DNA of 64,000 nucleotides from Panaeolus papilionaceus. Taxonomy: Eukaryota; Basidiomycota; Agaricomycetes; Agaricales. The position numbers and the translations under genes were made by a program. Below, piece after piece: positions 51,942 through 63,776 of the stretch (the stretch's first letter is position 1; each line of letters opens with the position of its first letter). The stretch covers positions 496,001 to 560,000 of the forward strand of contig JADNRZ010000004.1 of assembly GCA_015501605.1 (NCBI GenBank). The letters are read 5' to 3'. A model generated the notes under the pieces. That model did not search any database. It saw only the letters and a list, made by a program, of their open reading frames with translations, and was not told the DNA's origin.

Positions 51942-51964
51942 CTACTACTACTACTACTACTACA
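51941..51964. repeat. ACT/TAC trinucleotide microsatellite
   Basis: Eight tandem ACT units. In one alternative reading frame of the preceding gene they would encode a Tyr run. More likely they lie in its 3' UTR. Confidence 0.75.
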
Positions 51965-52082
51965 CATCGTCCGAATTCTTGGTCCTAAACCATTTTTTCA
52001 CACCCTCAAGCTTCCAGTTGGGCAACGCTTTCCGCTACTAATTCAAACGTAGTCAGGCTTGATGAACCTGTTGAATCTTTGC

Positions 52083-53044
52083 TCAGCGGGGTGCCACTTC
52101 AAACACGGTATACGCACTGGATTGTAGCGGCCTTACTGTCCCCCGTAGCACCACTCTAGGTTGGAAAGTTTGAGTGGGGGGATCATACAACCAACCATTA
52201 TTTTGGGCAACTGACGCAATCATTATTATTTGTCCTTGGGGGAGCTCGACAAAACACGCACCCGTCACCAATTGTTCCGCTGGTAATCCTAGGTAGATGG
52301 ATGCTAGAGGTAGAGACAGGGAGGTATACGCCTTGGAGAGCAATTGGAACGTCCTGTCGCGGAACGCATCTGTAGTCCGGTCAGCGGGACCAAGGATGTA
52401 CAACCTCTTGTATCCTTACTTATAAAACCCGGCAATAAACCCGTGATCAAATCTGCAAGATCTTTGTCCGGGAAGTCTGGTTTTGATACAACATTGGCCA
52501 ATTCCGCACTATGGTTGTAGACCTTTGCGTGGTTGCGGTTAATAGCATAAAGTAATAAATCAGAGAGCCTATGGGTGACGGGTAACGCTTGGAGTGACTC
52601 TGGCATCTTGGAAATAACGAAGCGTGCGGGTTGCCTTCCAACTGTTGAACAAGGGAGCTATACCAACAAGGAAGGACGTACAGGTTGTCTTCGATGAGAT
52701 ACCCCAATACAAGCGGTGCAACGATAAGCAATCGTGCTGCAGAACGATCTACACTTGTCTAGGATTTCAAATTGAACACTACAAGACAACGCAGACTAAT
52801 ATGAATGTCATACATTCAGATTGAAGTTCTCAGCGACATTCAGAGCCTGTCGATAGTCTCGATTGGCAATCGCCGCTTTGAGTGTCGAAATTACGGCCCC
52901 ATACAGCTCAGGCCTAGGTTGTGAATGAAGCTGGTGAGCTGTGGATGGGTCTGTCACGACAACAGCGTCCATCACATTGTTTCTCGCGTCATCTAGTAAC
53001 TCGCGAGGAGATGTGGGTGGTGGTGTTGGAGGCGCGTTAACCAT
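52083..53044 (-). CDS. COP9 signalosome subunit 8-like (PCI domain)
   Basis: Four exons can be joined without losing frame. MVNAPPTPPPTSPRELLDDARNN...ALNVAENFNLN splices to TSVDRSAARLLIVAPLVLGYLIEDNL, then GRQPARFVISKMPESLQALPVTHRL...ADLITGLLPGFI. A 50-bp intron (ending at CTACAG) then leads to NAFRDRTFQLLSKAYTSLSLPLASIYLGLPAEQLV. The end, QNNGWLYDPPTQTFQPR...YTVFEVAPR, is the winged-helix tail. The pattern of short helical repeats followed by 'SKAYTSLSLPLASIYLGLP' is that of the CSN8/PSMD8/eIF3K PCI family. Size (about 240 residues) and the YLGLP block favour CSN8, the COP9 subunit that helps remove Nedd8 from cullins. Orthology is inferred, not proven. Confidence 0.7.
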
Positions 53045-53236
53045 TGAAATTAAGAAACTGTTAGTTGAACAGAAAACAGATTGAATAGCACACTACTGCA
53101 CGATGGTGACGATAAGAGAAATGATGGTCAAGATATCTACGAAGGGTCGCGATGTTTAGATGTGTTATTCTACATTGCCTACTTACCGCATAGCGCGATT
53201 GTTTCTCTCAGACTTCTCATTCTTTCATCAACATCC

Positions 53237-54127
53237 ATGGAGGCCTTTGATGAAATTGAATCTATCTTGTATATCTGCCGAGAAGTATCTGGTCTGACCA
53301 TGTGTTCATTTGTGTTGAAGTTACTCATTATGTGTCATAGTTTATCGGATTCCCCCTCGTGTCGCGAATGAGGGTTATCGAGCTAACGACTGGGGGGACC
53401 TAGCTTCTCCATTGTGGAAAGGAAGGCTGCGCATTATAGAGACATCCAAAGGCGCAGCTTTACACCTCGAAGATAGTCAAACTGGTACTTAAACCTTTGC
53501 CTCATCTCAAGCTTATCTAACCTTCTATCAGGCGAATGTAAGATACAATATTAATATATCAGTGGGCAATGGCTTGGTTTCTGATGGATAGCAGTGTTCG
53601 CCAAAGCAGAGTACGACTCTAAGAAACCTTCTGTCGAAGCAGTATTGGACTCTTCCCGTTATTTCGTTATACGAGTCGAAGATGAGGGAAGAAAGGCATA
53701 CATTGGACTAGGTTTTGCAGAACGGACAGATAGCTTCGATTTCAGTAAGTCATCAGCATTTGTTCTTTCCTGTTTCGCACATTCGTTGATTGATTCTTCT
53801 ATAGATGTCACTCTCCAGGACTATACCAAGTATGTTATGACTGTTTCGCTGCTTCACTAAGGGTTGTTAGGTCTCATAGGGATTAACAGACGTGCTCGGG
53901 CTGCATTGAATGCTGCTTTGCCTTCCGACAACCAAACAACATCACCACATGTTCCAGCAGGTCCGAAAACAGATTATAGTTTGAAGGAGGGTCAAACGTT
54001 TTCAATTTCCATCCCCGGTCGGAACAAAGCTGCAAGCAGTACACCTATCACACATTCTTCCAACCAGGGTTCCACCGGCGCTATACCCCTTCTGCCCCCT
54101 CCGCCGGGCGCCACGAAAAAACGTTGA
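53237..54127 (+). CDS. NECAP-like endocytic adaptor protein
   Basis: This is a small PH-like (NECAP/DUF1681) protein that binds the AP-2 and AP-1 ear domains in clathrin-coated pits. The spliced product starts [36 protein letters not shown]. It continues [80 protein letters not shown], then [11 protein letters not shown]. Next is a disordered tail with [15 protein letters not shown] and a Pro-rich end [12 protein letters not shown]. The [15 protein letters not shown] and GFxERxDSFDFNVxLQD blocks are family hallmarks. Short introns lie near 53294–53342, 53485–53592, 53744–53804 and 53830–53888. It has a divergent promoter of 192 bp shared with the CSN8-like gene. Confidence 0.93.
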
Positions 54128-54212
54128 ACGGATTTCGAGTGGTCAAGCTCCAAGACGAAGTATATCCACAGTTCTGGTCCCATACTAAACTCTCAAACCA
54201 GTTATTCATTTA

Positions 54213-55206
54213 TTGAACCGTCCAGTTTACCTTGAAATACTAACCCCGCGATTGTGTCATGACCCATTATATATCTATCTCCTTTGCAAAGAGTGCTGGA
54301 CTGGTCCTTATTTCTCGGCCAAGCTCCGGAAAATACCTTCAACTCCCGAATCAGCTCCGGAACTATGGCAGCGATTGTTTCGACTTAGACCAGGCCCATG
54401 ACTCATTGGCTGTAAGTGCTCCGCGTTAAGGATAGGATACAATTTAGAAGGTGGTCATCGCGATCGCCAATGTCTACGAAGCGCAGTCGGTAGCAACCGC
54501 CCATCTGCGTTTCAATTTGCTGTCGAATCGAGGGGAAGTCGTGATTCAGACTGGTTCCATTAGGTACCGAGGTTTGAGTATAACATCCTATTCCAGGGAA
54601 GAATCGCAGTGCATTTCGGACTTATTGGAAGCATGGACCTTTTGCCAGATGGCTTGCTGTATTTTCCTTCTACACACGGACCACGAAACATCAAAATGGA
54701 ATCCTCACAGTCTGGGGTTAATGTGAGCTGGCGTGAGCCTCAAAATATGTGACGGTACCTTTATATTTAGCGAATTGTGGAGAAAGAGAAAGTTGGAACA
54801 CTGCTCAGCGATGTGGACGAACAGTGGCACGTGTCATATGATTGGCAAAGCTTCCGAACTCATTAGAGTGGTTTCCCTCTGCTCCCGCTTGTTCACCTTG
54901 CTCAGTCTCTTCTCCTTCAAAATAGTATCTCATGATACTCAGTTAAGGTAGTTCTGCTTGTCTTACGGGTACTCGTTGAAAAGTTATAAACATCATCCAG
55001 CACGTCAAGGAAAAACCGTCGGATCCTCTGCCTCTAACATTTGGCGAGGAATCGTCGCTAATCGTTCGACTAACATTGTGTCCGTAAGTATGGCTATGTG
55101 TATCCGACATTCTACCGTCCTTGGTCAAATGGATCGACTGTGCTACAGCATACGTGCTGAATGCTGGCATATTTTGTCGGATGAATACCCCATGATCTTC
55201 GGTTGA
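54213..55206 (+). pseudogene. Possible gene relic (low confidence)
   Basis: Several short frames in tandem have more protein-like composition than other intergenic parts. Examples are FDLDQAHDSLA near 54380–54415, then VIAIANVYEAQSVATAHLRFNLLSNRGEVVIQTG (54454–54560), and a stretch near 54640–54720. The first two faintly recall the middle of Agaricomycete F-box proteins ('D-P-S-Q-D-L-L-V-L ... HLRSL'). I could not join them into one frame, and stops interrupt all of them. It may be a decayed F-box-type gene or nothing. Confidence 0.25.
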
Positions 55207-55286
55207 CCTGGTAATTAGGCCAGCAGCATGTCTGCCGACGTCCTTCCGTCAAATCTCTGTCGGTTCAACGCCGGGCTTTCTGTCTC

Positions 55287-55312
55287 CATATAAAATAGAT
55301 CCCTATAAAAGG
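55287..55312 (+). promoter_or_regulatory. TATA boxes of the cellobiohydrolase gene
   Basis: CATATAAAATA at about 55287 and TATAAAAGG at 55304 lie 50–75 bp upstream of the ATG at 55365. A strong TATA is usual for secreted cellulase genes. Confidence 0.5.
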
Positions 55313-55364
55313 ACCAGGTCTACAGCTTTATAGCTCAGTGCTTGGCCCACGGTTTTCTGCACCA

Positions 55365-57168
55365 ATGCAAAAGTTCGCAGCACTTTTATCTCTCGCGTCT
55401 CTGCTCCCTGCCTTTGTGCACGCAGCAGCACCTCTTTACGGTCAATGTGGTGGTCAGGGGTGGAGTAGGTAACATATCATTTTTGTTTAGGGCAGACATT
55501 AACATTCTGACAGACGGCGACACAACTTGCGTTTCTGGCGCCACCTGCGTCTATTCTAACCCCTACTACTCCCAATGCCTGTAAGTATTCCCTTTCTCAA
55601 CCGACTGATAGATCTGGACTCACCATATACATGTGCGACACAGTCCTGGCAATCAGGGTGGCACAACAACCTCTCCAGGAGGCGGTGGAGGAGGAACAAC
55701 GACTAGGCCCACAACAACCACAGGCCCTACATCGACTGCCCCTCAACCTACGACCACGCCTGCTGCCGGCAATCCCTTCAATGGCTACGAGGTATGGAAG
55801 TTAATTCCATTTGATGATGTTTTAATTGACACTCTTATAGATTTACGTATCTCCCTACTACGCGGCTGAAGTTAAGGCTGCCGCTGCCAACATTACAGAT
55901 TCGACTGTGAAGGCAAAGGCTTTGAAGGTAGCCTCAATACCCACCTTCATCTGGTTCGATGTTATCGCCAAGACCCCTGATCTTGGGACATATCTTGCCG
56001 ATGCCTCGGCTAAGCAAAAGGCAGAGGGAAAGAAGTACATCGTCCAAATCGTTGTGTACGATTTGCCTGATCGTGACTGTGCTGCTCTTTCCTCAAACGG
56101 AGAGTTCTCCATTGCCAATGGGGGTGTTGCCAACTACAAGAAGTACATTGACCAACTTGTCGCTCAAATCAAAAGTAAGATCGATATTAAAACTTCCTTT
56201 AAGTTGAACATATCTAATTCATATCATCTAAAGAGTACCCTGACGTCCGTGTTGTTGCTGTTATTGAGCCCGACTCTCTTGCCAACTTGGTCACCAACTT
56301 AAGCGTTTCCAAGTGCAACGGTGCCCAAAGCGCCTACAAGGTAAGTTGTGTGTTGCAGCAGCGAGGGCGATATGCTCAACATGCATCTAACACAGGAATG
56401 CACAACTTACGCTATACAACAATTGAACGCTGTCGGCGTCTATCAGTATCTCGATGCCGGCCACGCTGGATGGCTCGGCTGGCCCGCTAACATTGACCCA
56501 GCTGCCAAATTGTTCGCAGACCTCTACAAGGCCGCTGGCTCCCCCAAGTTCGTCCGTGGATTGGCGACCAACGTAGCTAATTACAACGCTTTGAGTGAGT
56601 TTGTGCCATCTCTTGTAATCATCCATTTTCTTACCGTTTTTAGACGCTGCATCCCCCGACCCAGTTACCCAGAACAACCCCAACTATGACGAGACCCACT
56701 ACATCAACGTGAGTTGAAGTCCAACATATATTTATTCCCATCTGAGCTGTCGTTTTTAGGCTTTGGCACCCAAACTCTCTTCTCAGGGCTTCCCCGCGAA
56801 GTTCATCGTTGACCAAGGTCGCTCCGGTGTCCAGAACATCCGTAATGAGTGGGGTGATTGGTGCAATGTTAACGGTGCTGGCTTCGGTACGCGCCCTACG
56901 CTCAACACTGGTAACAGTGCCATCGATGCCATTGTCTGGGTCAAGCCCGGAGGTGAATGTGACGGGACTTCAGACACTTCTGCTGTCCGGTATGATGCCC
57001 ACTGCGGTGCTGCGTGAGTGCAATCACTTTTTTTTTTTTTTTTTGTTAATCGAGGATAATTGACTAATTGAACATTATAGGTCTGCTAAGAAGCCCGCTC
57101 CTGAAGCTGGTAGCTGGTTCCAGGCTTACTTCGTTGACCTCGTCAAGAACGCCAGCCCTTCCCTTTAA
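55365..57168 (+). CDS. cel6A: GH6 cellobiohydrolase II with N-terminal CBM1
   Basis: This is a secreted exo-cellulase releasing cellobiose from non-reducing chain ends. It starts with a signal peptide (MQKFAALLSLASLLPAFVHA). The family 1 cellulose-binding module follows (LYGQCGGQGWNGDTTCVSGATC...NPYYSQCLP). Next is a Gly/Thr/Pro linker (GGTTTSPGGGGGGTTTRPTTTTGPTSTAPQPTTTPAAG), then the GH6 catalytic domain. In it, NPFNGYE-IYVSPYYAAEVKAAA, the proton-donor loop VVYDLPDRDCAALSSNGEF, AVIEPDSLANLVTN, and YLDAGHAGWLGWPANI are seen. FIVDQGRSGVQNIRNEWGDWCNVNGAGFGTRPT and IVWVKPGGECDGTSD follow. It ends VDLVKNASPSL. The Asp of YDLPDRDC is the catalytic acid. About nine introns are present. The first CBM1 splice uses GTAGGTAAC, giving GWNGD. 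No disruption was seen; length is about 445 residues. Confidence 0.96.
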
Positions 57169-57503
57169 TGCGTATTCTTCCAGTGGTGTTAGCATAATAA
57201 ATTTCTGTTTTGTAAAATCATTTCAATATTTTACTGGTAGTGATAAAATAAGAATCACAAATTCACGAATTTCATTTTCTCAATGGGGACTATAATGCCA
57301 AAAAAAAAAAGTACCAGATGAAAGAGTAAATTTATCAGATAAGATGATTCAGCAAATGTATTAAATAGCACGTGTGTAAATTGATTTGAAGTAATGTGAC
57401 GCTCGTCATTCGGGAATGAGCGTGTGGATGAGAGCGTCCTCTGTCTGTTCTCTTTTTCTTCTGTTCTCCTTCACATCCGTCGTCGCGGTCTCACCCTTTT
57501 ACC
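57169..57503. other. Intergenic, GH6 to NFS1
   Basis: It holds the 3' UTR of the cellulase gene and the 5' region of NFS1. No gene was seen. Confidence 0.5.
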
Positions 57504-59555
57504 ATGTTCTCAAGAATTCCTCGAACCGCAACAGCAAAAAGGACTTTATCCTCGTCGTTGGCTTCTGTCAATGCTCGTCGAGCATTTGTGCAACCTTCCG
57601 GAGCCGATAGAGCAAGTGTTGTAGATGTCCCGTCTGCATACCAGGAAGACAATCATTTCTCACCCCGACCAGGTCTGTCTTTCCTTCTGCAACATTTTGT
57701 TGGTTTTGTATCTTACCGTTCATTTCTAGACATGCTCGGCTTCAAACTCGAGTCACCTCAGCGCGAAAGTTCTGTACAAACAAAATCCCGCCCAATATAT
57801 CTCGACATGCAGGTCTGTTTATGAGCGTTCCTTTCTCTAGATTGTGTTCAAATGTTTTTAGGCAACAACCCCTGTTGATCCTAGAGTGTTGGACAGCATG
57901 TTACCATACTTTACAGACCAATACGGCAACCCACACAGTCGGACGCATGCCTACGGTTGGGAAGCAGAACAAGCGGTTGAGGATGCTAGAAAGGTATGCT
58001 TTCCATTAGAGAGTAAGGCTTGGAAAAACGTAATAACCCAGCTTAAGAGCGTCGCAGACCTGATTGGGGCCGACGCAAAAGATATGGTTTTTACGTCTGG
58101 TGCGACTGAATCGAACAATATGATCATCAAAGGAGTCGCTCGTTTCCACAAAGAAAAAAAGAACCACGTTATCACAACCCAGACAGTGAGTTGTCCTTCG
58201 ATACTCAGGGATATTATAGCACCAATGTTGCATTTCCAGGAACACAAGTGTGTGTTGGACTCTTGTCGCAAACTTGGCGAGGAAGGATTCGAAGTTACAT
58301 ATCTACCGGTCCAAAGCAACGGAGTTATCGACCTCAATGAACTAGAAAAGGCCATCCGCCCGACAACATCTCTCGTTTCAATAATGGCTGTTAACAATGA
58401 AACTGGTGTCATTCAGCCTCTGAAAGAAATCGGCGCCATCATTCGTAAAACGCGGGGTGTTTATTTCCACACCGATGCAGCTCAAGCCGTTGGGAAGATT
58501 CCGATTGACGTCAACGAAATGAACATCGACCTGATGAGCATTTCAGGTCATAAAATATATGGTCCAAAGGGCGTTGGTGCTGCATATGTCCGTCGACGTC
58601 CTCGTGTTAGATTAGAGCCCATCTTAAGTGGTGGTGGTCAGGAACGCGGTTTGCGCAGCGGCACAGTGCCAGCTGCTCTGGTTGTGGGATTGGGACATGC
58701 AGCTCGTATAGCTCAGAAGGAGATGATCGTAAGTGCTTTCCCACCACAAATATTTCTACTTGGCCTGTGATGATACACTGCCTTGAAATTCGCTTCTGAG
58801 TCAAGTGGAAAACCGTTGAGACTTTGAATGTTTCTTCCTCCAGCTTGACAAAGAGTTTTGTGCAGGGGTACTGAGGCTGATGGTGCCCCTTTCTTCTTTC
58901 CCCCCCTTTCTTCCTTTTCTCTATTTTTTCACGGAACTTACACCCGTGATGCTAATATTACTTTAGCATGATCATGCACATGTGAAGCGGCTGTCAGACC
59001 GTTTGATTAACAAAATAAACGCCTCTGTGGAACATGTTGTGCGCAACGGTGATCCCAATGGATATCCTGGATGTGTCAACCTCAGCTTTTCTTATGTTGA
59101 GGGGGAGAGTTTATTGATGGCACTCAAGGTCTGCCCTTTTTTCTGCGCTAATAGCATCTGATTCTAAATGTTAGAGCAGCAAATTGCATTATCCTCAGGA
59201 AGTGCTTGCACCTCAGCGTCTCTCGAGCCATCTTATGTGCTTCGTGCTCTAGGTAAGCACATTATTTTTGACTTAAAAAATTGCACTGTGTTAATCCTTT
59301 CGCATGTACAGGAGCTGCCGAAGACATGGCCCACTCGTCCCTTCGGTTTGGAATCGGTCGTTTCACCACGGAGGTTGAAGTAGATTTCGTCGTTGAACAT
59401 ATCATAAGGACTGTCACAAGACTCCGTGAGATGAGGTACATGAATTTTGTATTTTTGTGAAAATGCGAACTGACAATGCTCTGCATTTCAGCCCACTCTG
59501 GGAAATGGTTCAAGAGGGCATTGATATCAACTCCATTGACTGGTCGCAGCATTAG
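57504..59555 (+). CDS. NFS1: Cysteine desulfurase, mitochondrial
   Basis: This PLP enzyme takes sulfur from cysteine for iron–sulfur cluster assembly in mitochondria and for tRNA thiolation. The presequence [28 protein letters not shown] is followed by [74 protein letters not shown] and [11 protein letters not shown]. Next come [14 protein letters not shown] (Asp to PLP) and the Schiff-base Lys in [38 protein letters not shown], the sulfur-transfer Cys loop [21 protein letters not shown] and [12 protein letters not shown] complete it. It ends [13 protein letters not shown]. All catalytic residues are present. Several short introns split it, and one long one near 58730–58966 carries C/T-rich sequence. 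About 500 residues, normal for the family. Confidence 0.97.
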
Positions 59556-59823
59556 TTGTACCTTTTGTTTCACGCCTACTTATATAATTAACACCCAACT
59601 CTAATATACGGTTTTGCCTTTGTACATATGTGACTTGGTTCCTTTGTATTATTTTTTTTTGGTGATGCGTGCTTGGTTTTTTTTTTACACAGAGTTGAGT
59701 GGTCCGTGCCCTGAGAAGGAATGCCTAAGTTTTTAAAACTCAGATCAAATGTAGTTGAAAGTGCCATCAATTCCGTTTCTTGTCCATTCTCATCCCCTTC
59801 TTATCCTTTACAACCATACAACC

Positions 59824-61274
59824 ATGTCCAGACGTCTTTATCTTGGCCGTAAGATTCATTCATACCTCAAACATAACTGTTTTAATACTGATATATAAAA
59901 AAGGCCTTCCCAGCGATGCCCGTTCTGAAGACGTCAACAAATTTTTTGAAGGCTATGGCCGCATTGTGGACTGTCGTGTCATGAGTGGTAAAGACATCCT
60001 ATCTCAAAATTTTAGTTCAATTTTGGTGCAACTTTGTCTATTTAGCCAAGGGTTTTGGCTTTGTTGAATTTGAGAGCGCCAAAGTAAGGCTTTTGCCCTC
60101 TCGTTTCCCATTCCCAGTTGACTTATCAATACCTACACTACAGGACGCTGAAGACGCTGTGCATAACTTTAATGGCAAATCCTTCATGGGTACTTCGTAG
60201 GTTTTTCCTGAATATACTAGACTTGCTTGTGTGGCGCTGACCAATTGCCAGCATCGCTGTTGAGTTTGCTAAGGAAAGTCGTCCTCGTCGTGAAAATTAC
60301 GATGACCGCGGAGGAGGATATGGGTATGCAAGATCAAGCAATTGTGGATGATTTTCGTACAGATGACCTTGCTTAATTTTAGTGCCCCCCGTTCTCGCCG
60401 CCCCCCTGGCATCAGAATCATAGTTTCTGGTGTTTCCCGTGACACCAGCTGGCAGGTGCGGCCCTTCTCCTTGATATCTTCTAAACAGATTTGCCATGGC
60501 CGTTATTTTTGGTCCGCGACCCCTACCCGTGGCTTACTTTCCGAAGGAGAGAGATCGACGCCACGCGTTATCTGGACTCATTATTCGTGATGGCATGGAA
60601 CCACTGGACCTAATCCTTCTCTTCGTTACCACCCGTAGGACCTCAAGGACTTTGGTAGGGATGCTGGGAGCGTTTCTTTTGCTGACATAGACCGTGATGT
60701 CCCGGGCCAAGGGTAAGAAGTCACATCTAACCTGCGTTCAGTGTCTCATGTAATGTACAGGATCTTGGAGTTCCTCTCCAGGGAAGATGCGGAGCGTGCA
60801 GTCAAAGAACTTGACGGCAGAGAACTCCGTGGCAGGAGTGTTCGTGTTGCTTTGGATGACAGTGTATGTGTCCATCAGCTGCAACGGTTTCGCTGCTAAT
60901 GGTGCTCTATGCAGCGCGGTGGTCCAGATAACTATCGTCGTGATGATAGGCGCGATGATAGGCGCGATGACAGGTATAGGGATGACCGTGATAGGCATCG
61001 CCGCGATCGCTCCAGGTCTCCTCAACGTCGGGGCGATTATGAAGATCGTCGTCAACCCAGGTCTCCACCACCCAGAAGGGAGGATGATCGAAGGCCTGCA
61101 GGGTACGATGATTACCGGCGGGGTGGCTATGATGATCGCAGAGGGCCTGATATGTATTATGACCGTCGTAGGGATGATCAAGACAGAAGACGCGACGAAA
61201 GAAGACGCGACGATAAAGAAGATCGATATGAAGAAAGACCAAGACAGGCGAACGGTGAAGGATGGTCTCGTTGA
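59824..61274 (+). CDS. SR-type splicing factor, two RRMs and RS/RD tail
   Basis: This is a nuclear pre-mRNA splicing and export factor. Spliced exons give RRM1 (MSRRLYLGRLPSDARSEDVNKFFEGYGRIVDCRVMS, GFGFVEFESAKDAEDAVHNFNGKSFMGTSIAVEFAKE). A Gly-rich spacer follows, then RRM2 (IRIIVSGVSRDTSWQDLKDFGRDAGSVSFADIDRD, GILEFLSREDAERAVKELDGRELRGRSVRVALDD) of the SRSF1-type pseudo-RRM with SWQDLKD in helix 1. The tail (about 120 residues) is dominated by Arg-Asp/Arg-Arg-Asp repeats with a few RSRSP units. It is coded by a near-perfect 12-bp tandem repeat around 60938–60970. SWQDLKD identifies it as an SRSF1/Srp2-like SR protein. RS serines are few, so phosphorylation control by SR kinases may be weaker than usual. 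Confidence 0.9.
60936..60972. repeat. 12-bp tandem repeat in SR tail
   Basis: Repeats of GATGATAGGCGC (three units, the last with one change) encode RRDDRRDDRRDD in the SR protein tail. Confidence 0.7.
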
Positions 61275-61685
61275 GGGCTTTTGTGTCGTATCGCAAACGT
61301 GGAAGAATTGAACGGCGTTTCGATGGTTCTATCTCGTTAATATGGACTTCTCCGTGCTTTTTTGGTGTTTTCGTCGTTTACGCGGACCGTGTACTTTGAA
61401 TGGTCGATTAGCTCGTCAAGGCCTGGATTTCCTCGTTCTCCCTTTCGAACTCGTTACGGGACGTGAATTTGGTTCGTGGAAAGCTTCGAGCAGCGTTTCA
61501 AGGCTGGCACATCGTGATCCGAGGCAATGAGTCCGAAAGTGGAGGTCCAACCAGCATTCAGTTAATGTTGACAAATCATTGCAATTTGGCTAGGATTGTT
61601 ACGTCGGAGGCAGGCCGGTAGCACAAGTTACCGCAGGTAAGTTCAACGATAATACAACCCGAATACGTATCATCTTGTCCATCTA
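61275..61685. other. Convergent intergenic region, SR protein / TBCE
   Basis: It contains the 3' UTRs of two convergent genes. No further gene was seen. Confidence 0.5.
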
Positions 61686-63776
61686 CTATATTGCTTCATA
61701 TGTGATCTTTGTTCCATGTTCCATGCCGAACCATGCGATGTCCTTTGTGTCGGCGTTGTTATCTAACAATGACCACGTCCCTGAACCTGGAGTTTGCATC
61801 CAACACTCCAGGGATGCGCGTCCAGCCTTAACTGTCTTCGCTATCTTCATACGTAAGTTCCGTATGGACATGGTTGGTAATACTCGCATATTGGCGATAG
61901 GCGTTGAGGCAATGGGATCGGCTTTCCGGTAGAGCAGCAAATCTAAGAAGACCAATGGTAAACAGGGATTTGGCGAAAATGAGGACATTCGCACCAATCA
62001 ACTTGTCACTCAGCTTCTCAGATGTCGCTTTCTGTTCAATCTCCTGAGGTTCGCCGTGCTCTATAAAATCGTATATTCCATCAAAATAAGTGAGACAGAA
62101 TCCACGTGTTAATAAGCAAAAGGACGTGCTTTGGCAGAGTCGCTCCCAATGGCAATGTGACTTGCGCCTTGACTCTGGCGAACCTAGTTCTTGTTGGACT
62201 GTTTTGGTTAGATAAAATAGTTCTGAATCGTTGCGTTCTCTGGGAGATATCTATATCCAATTGGATTAATCAGTTCAAACACAGGGCCTTGCACATCGAA
62301 ACATAAGACGTACAGATGCCCCATCAAGGTGCAGCAGCGATGGTATCCGAGCAATAAGGAAGGGTCGTGAATAATTTGTGGTATTGATGTCTGCGCGTCC
62401 CACAGAGGACGGGGCCCAAGGAAAGTCAGTGTATGAATGTAACATAACGAATTTGGCCCGTCATCGTGAATAATTAATTGAAATTGCAACACCTACCTTG
62501 GGAAAGGGGGTTACCGATGAATGACAAAGATTCCAAGGATGGCAGCCAGCAAGACAGAGCGTCGATGCTCAGCCATTCGCTGATGTCATTTGTGGAGAGT
62601 GCCAGCTGTTTGATATTGGCCAAGGGCGCAGGAGCCGCCGGAAAGGGTATGGTTTTAATGATATTTGAAGTCAAGACAACACGCTGTAATCTTGACATAG
62701 ATACATACATGTGTGTCAATAACGTACGTGACAGCAACTTTCCGACTTACGAGGGGTATTTGCGCAAAGCTGCCCATATGGCGGTCCAGTTGGCAAGTGA
62801 ATTGCAATCGAGATTTATAGAATTAACAACTTGGTGTGAAGGACGAGTAGAATCGGAATCGGAAAGCTCGGAGAGGGCGTTATAACCCATTTCGATGGAT
62901 TGAAGGGAAGGCATCCACTGAATGATACACTGCATCTGACTCCATGATGTAAATGTAGCATTCAGTTGAAGTTCTGTCAGCGACAAAAATGCCCCTGATA
63001 AGCGCTGGGAGTCGGTATGCATCCTAAGTCGATTTCGACTGAGGAAGCAGAAAGCCTGATTTAGTCTGGCTGTTCTTCACGCTGTGCTTTCACTCACTTT
63101 AAAGTTAGCCTCTTTAGTGAGGATAACTGCTGTGCAATCTCTGCGACTACGTCCCAACCTGGGATAAGATTTTGAGAGAGGTCCAAATCACGGATATCTG
63201 CGCATAAATTGATCATTCAAGGGAAACGACTGTTGTCGAAAGGGGGATAAGGTGTACTTGGACAGGTCTTCGAGATCTCACCAGTAGGGTCACTTGTTGC
63301 TACATTTTCGTTATCCAGACTGATTACCCGCAAACGATCCAGCTGAGCAAACTTTTGCCTGATTTTGTCCAGGGAGACTGCTTCCACTTGAATGGCGCCG
63401 TCAGATGAGCCCAAGGTTACTGTCTCCTGGGTGTTGGAACCATGGAGAATTTCTATATATTTTGATGTGAGAGCCTGTAAAAACGATATCCCAGTTGTAA
63501 CATGAGAGTTTGGGCGTATGAACGACGCTGAATTGTTGAATCTATTGGGTTTGGATTACATATTTTTTTAAATGAATTTCTACTGTTGAAAAAACCTTAC
63601 CGGCAAGTAAAATACTGCTTGCCATCTTTTGAGCCATTATGCTTACCGCGAGATGGATCATGCCATTCCACTCCGAGCCATATTCCTTGTGTATTATCGA
63701 CTGGGCCGACATAGTTAACAGTACCCAGATGACCGTTATAACTGATTCTAGAGCCAACGGCAAACTTGGTGGTCAT
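61686..63776 (-). CDS. TBCE: Tubulin-folding cofactor E (CAP-Gly, LRR, UBL)
   Basis: This chaperone captures alpha-tubulin and helps assemble the tubulin heterodimer. The order of domains is diagnostic. First is an N-terminal CAP-Gly domain (MTTKFAVGSRISYNGHLGTVNYVG, GIWLGVEWHDPSRGKHNGSKDGKQYF). A leucine-rich repeat block follows (LDLSQNLIPGWDVVAEIAQQLSSLKRLTLNRNRL, LTELQLNATFTSW, VVLTSNIIKTIPF, LESLSFIGNPLSQ/DINTTNYSRPFLIARIPSLLHLDGA). The C-terminal ubiquitin-like domain is MRVLPTMSIRNLRMKIAKTVKAGRASLECWM. It ends FGMEHGTKITYEAI. About nine introns; the splice before DLLLYRKADP (52 bp) was placed from frame and the conserved UBL. It is divergent, 177 bp from the gene starting at 63954. Confidence 0.93.

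Noticed and set aside
51941..51964. CRISPR-like or functional repeat array
   Set aside because: It is a simple trinucleotide microsatellite without spacers, and the genome is eukaryotic.
50983..52041. Reading the unknown gene as one uninterrupted 352-codon frame with a Tyr run
   Set aside because: It would begin at a TTG. A proper ATG exon with good splice signals exists upstream, and a plausible intron moves the 3' half to a different, more protein-like frame.
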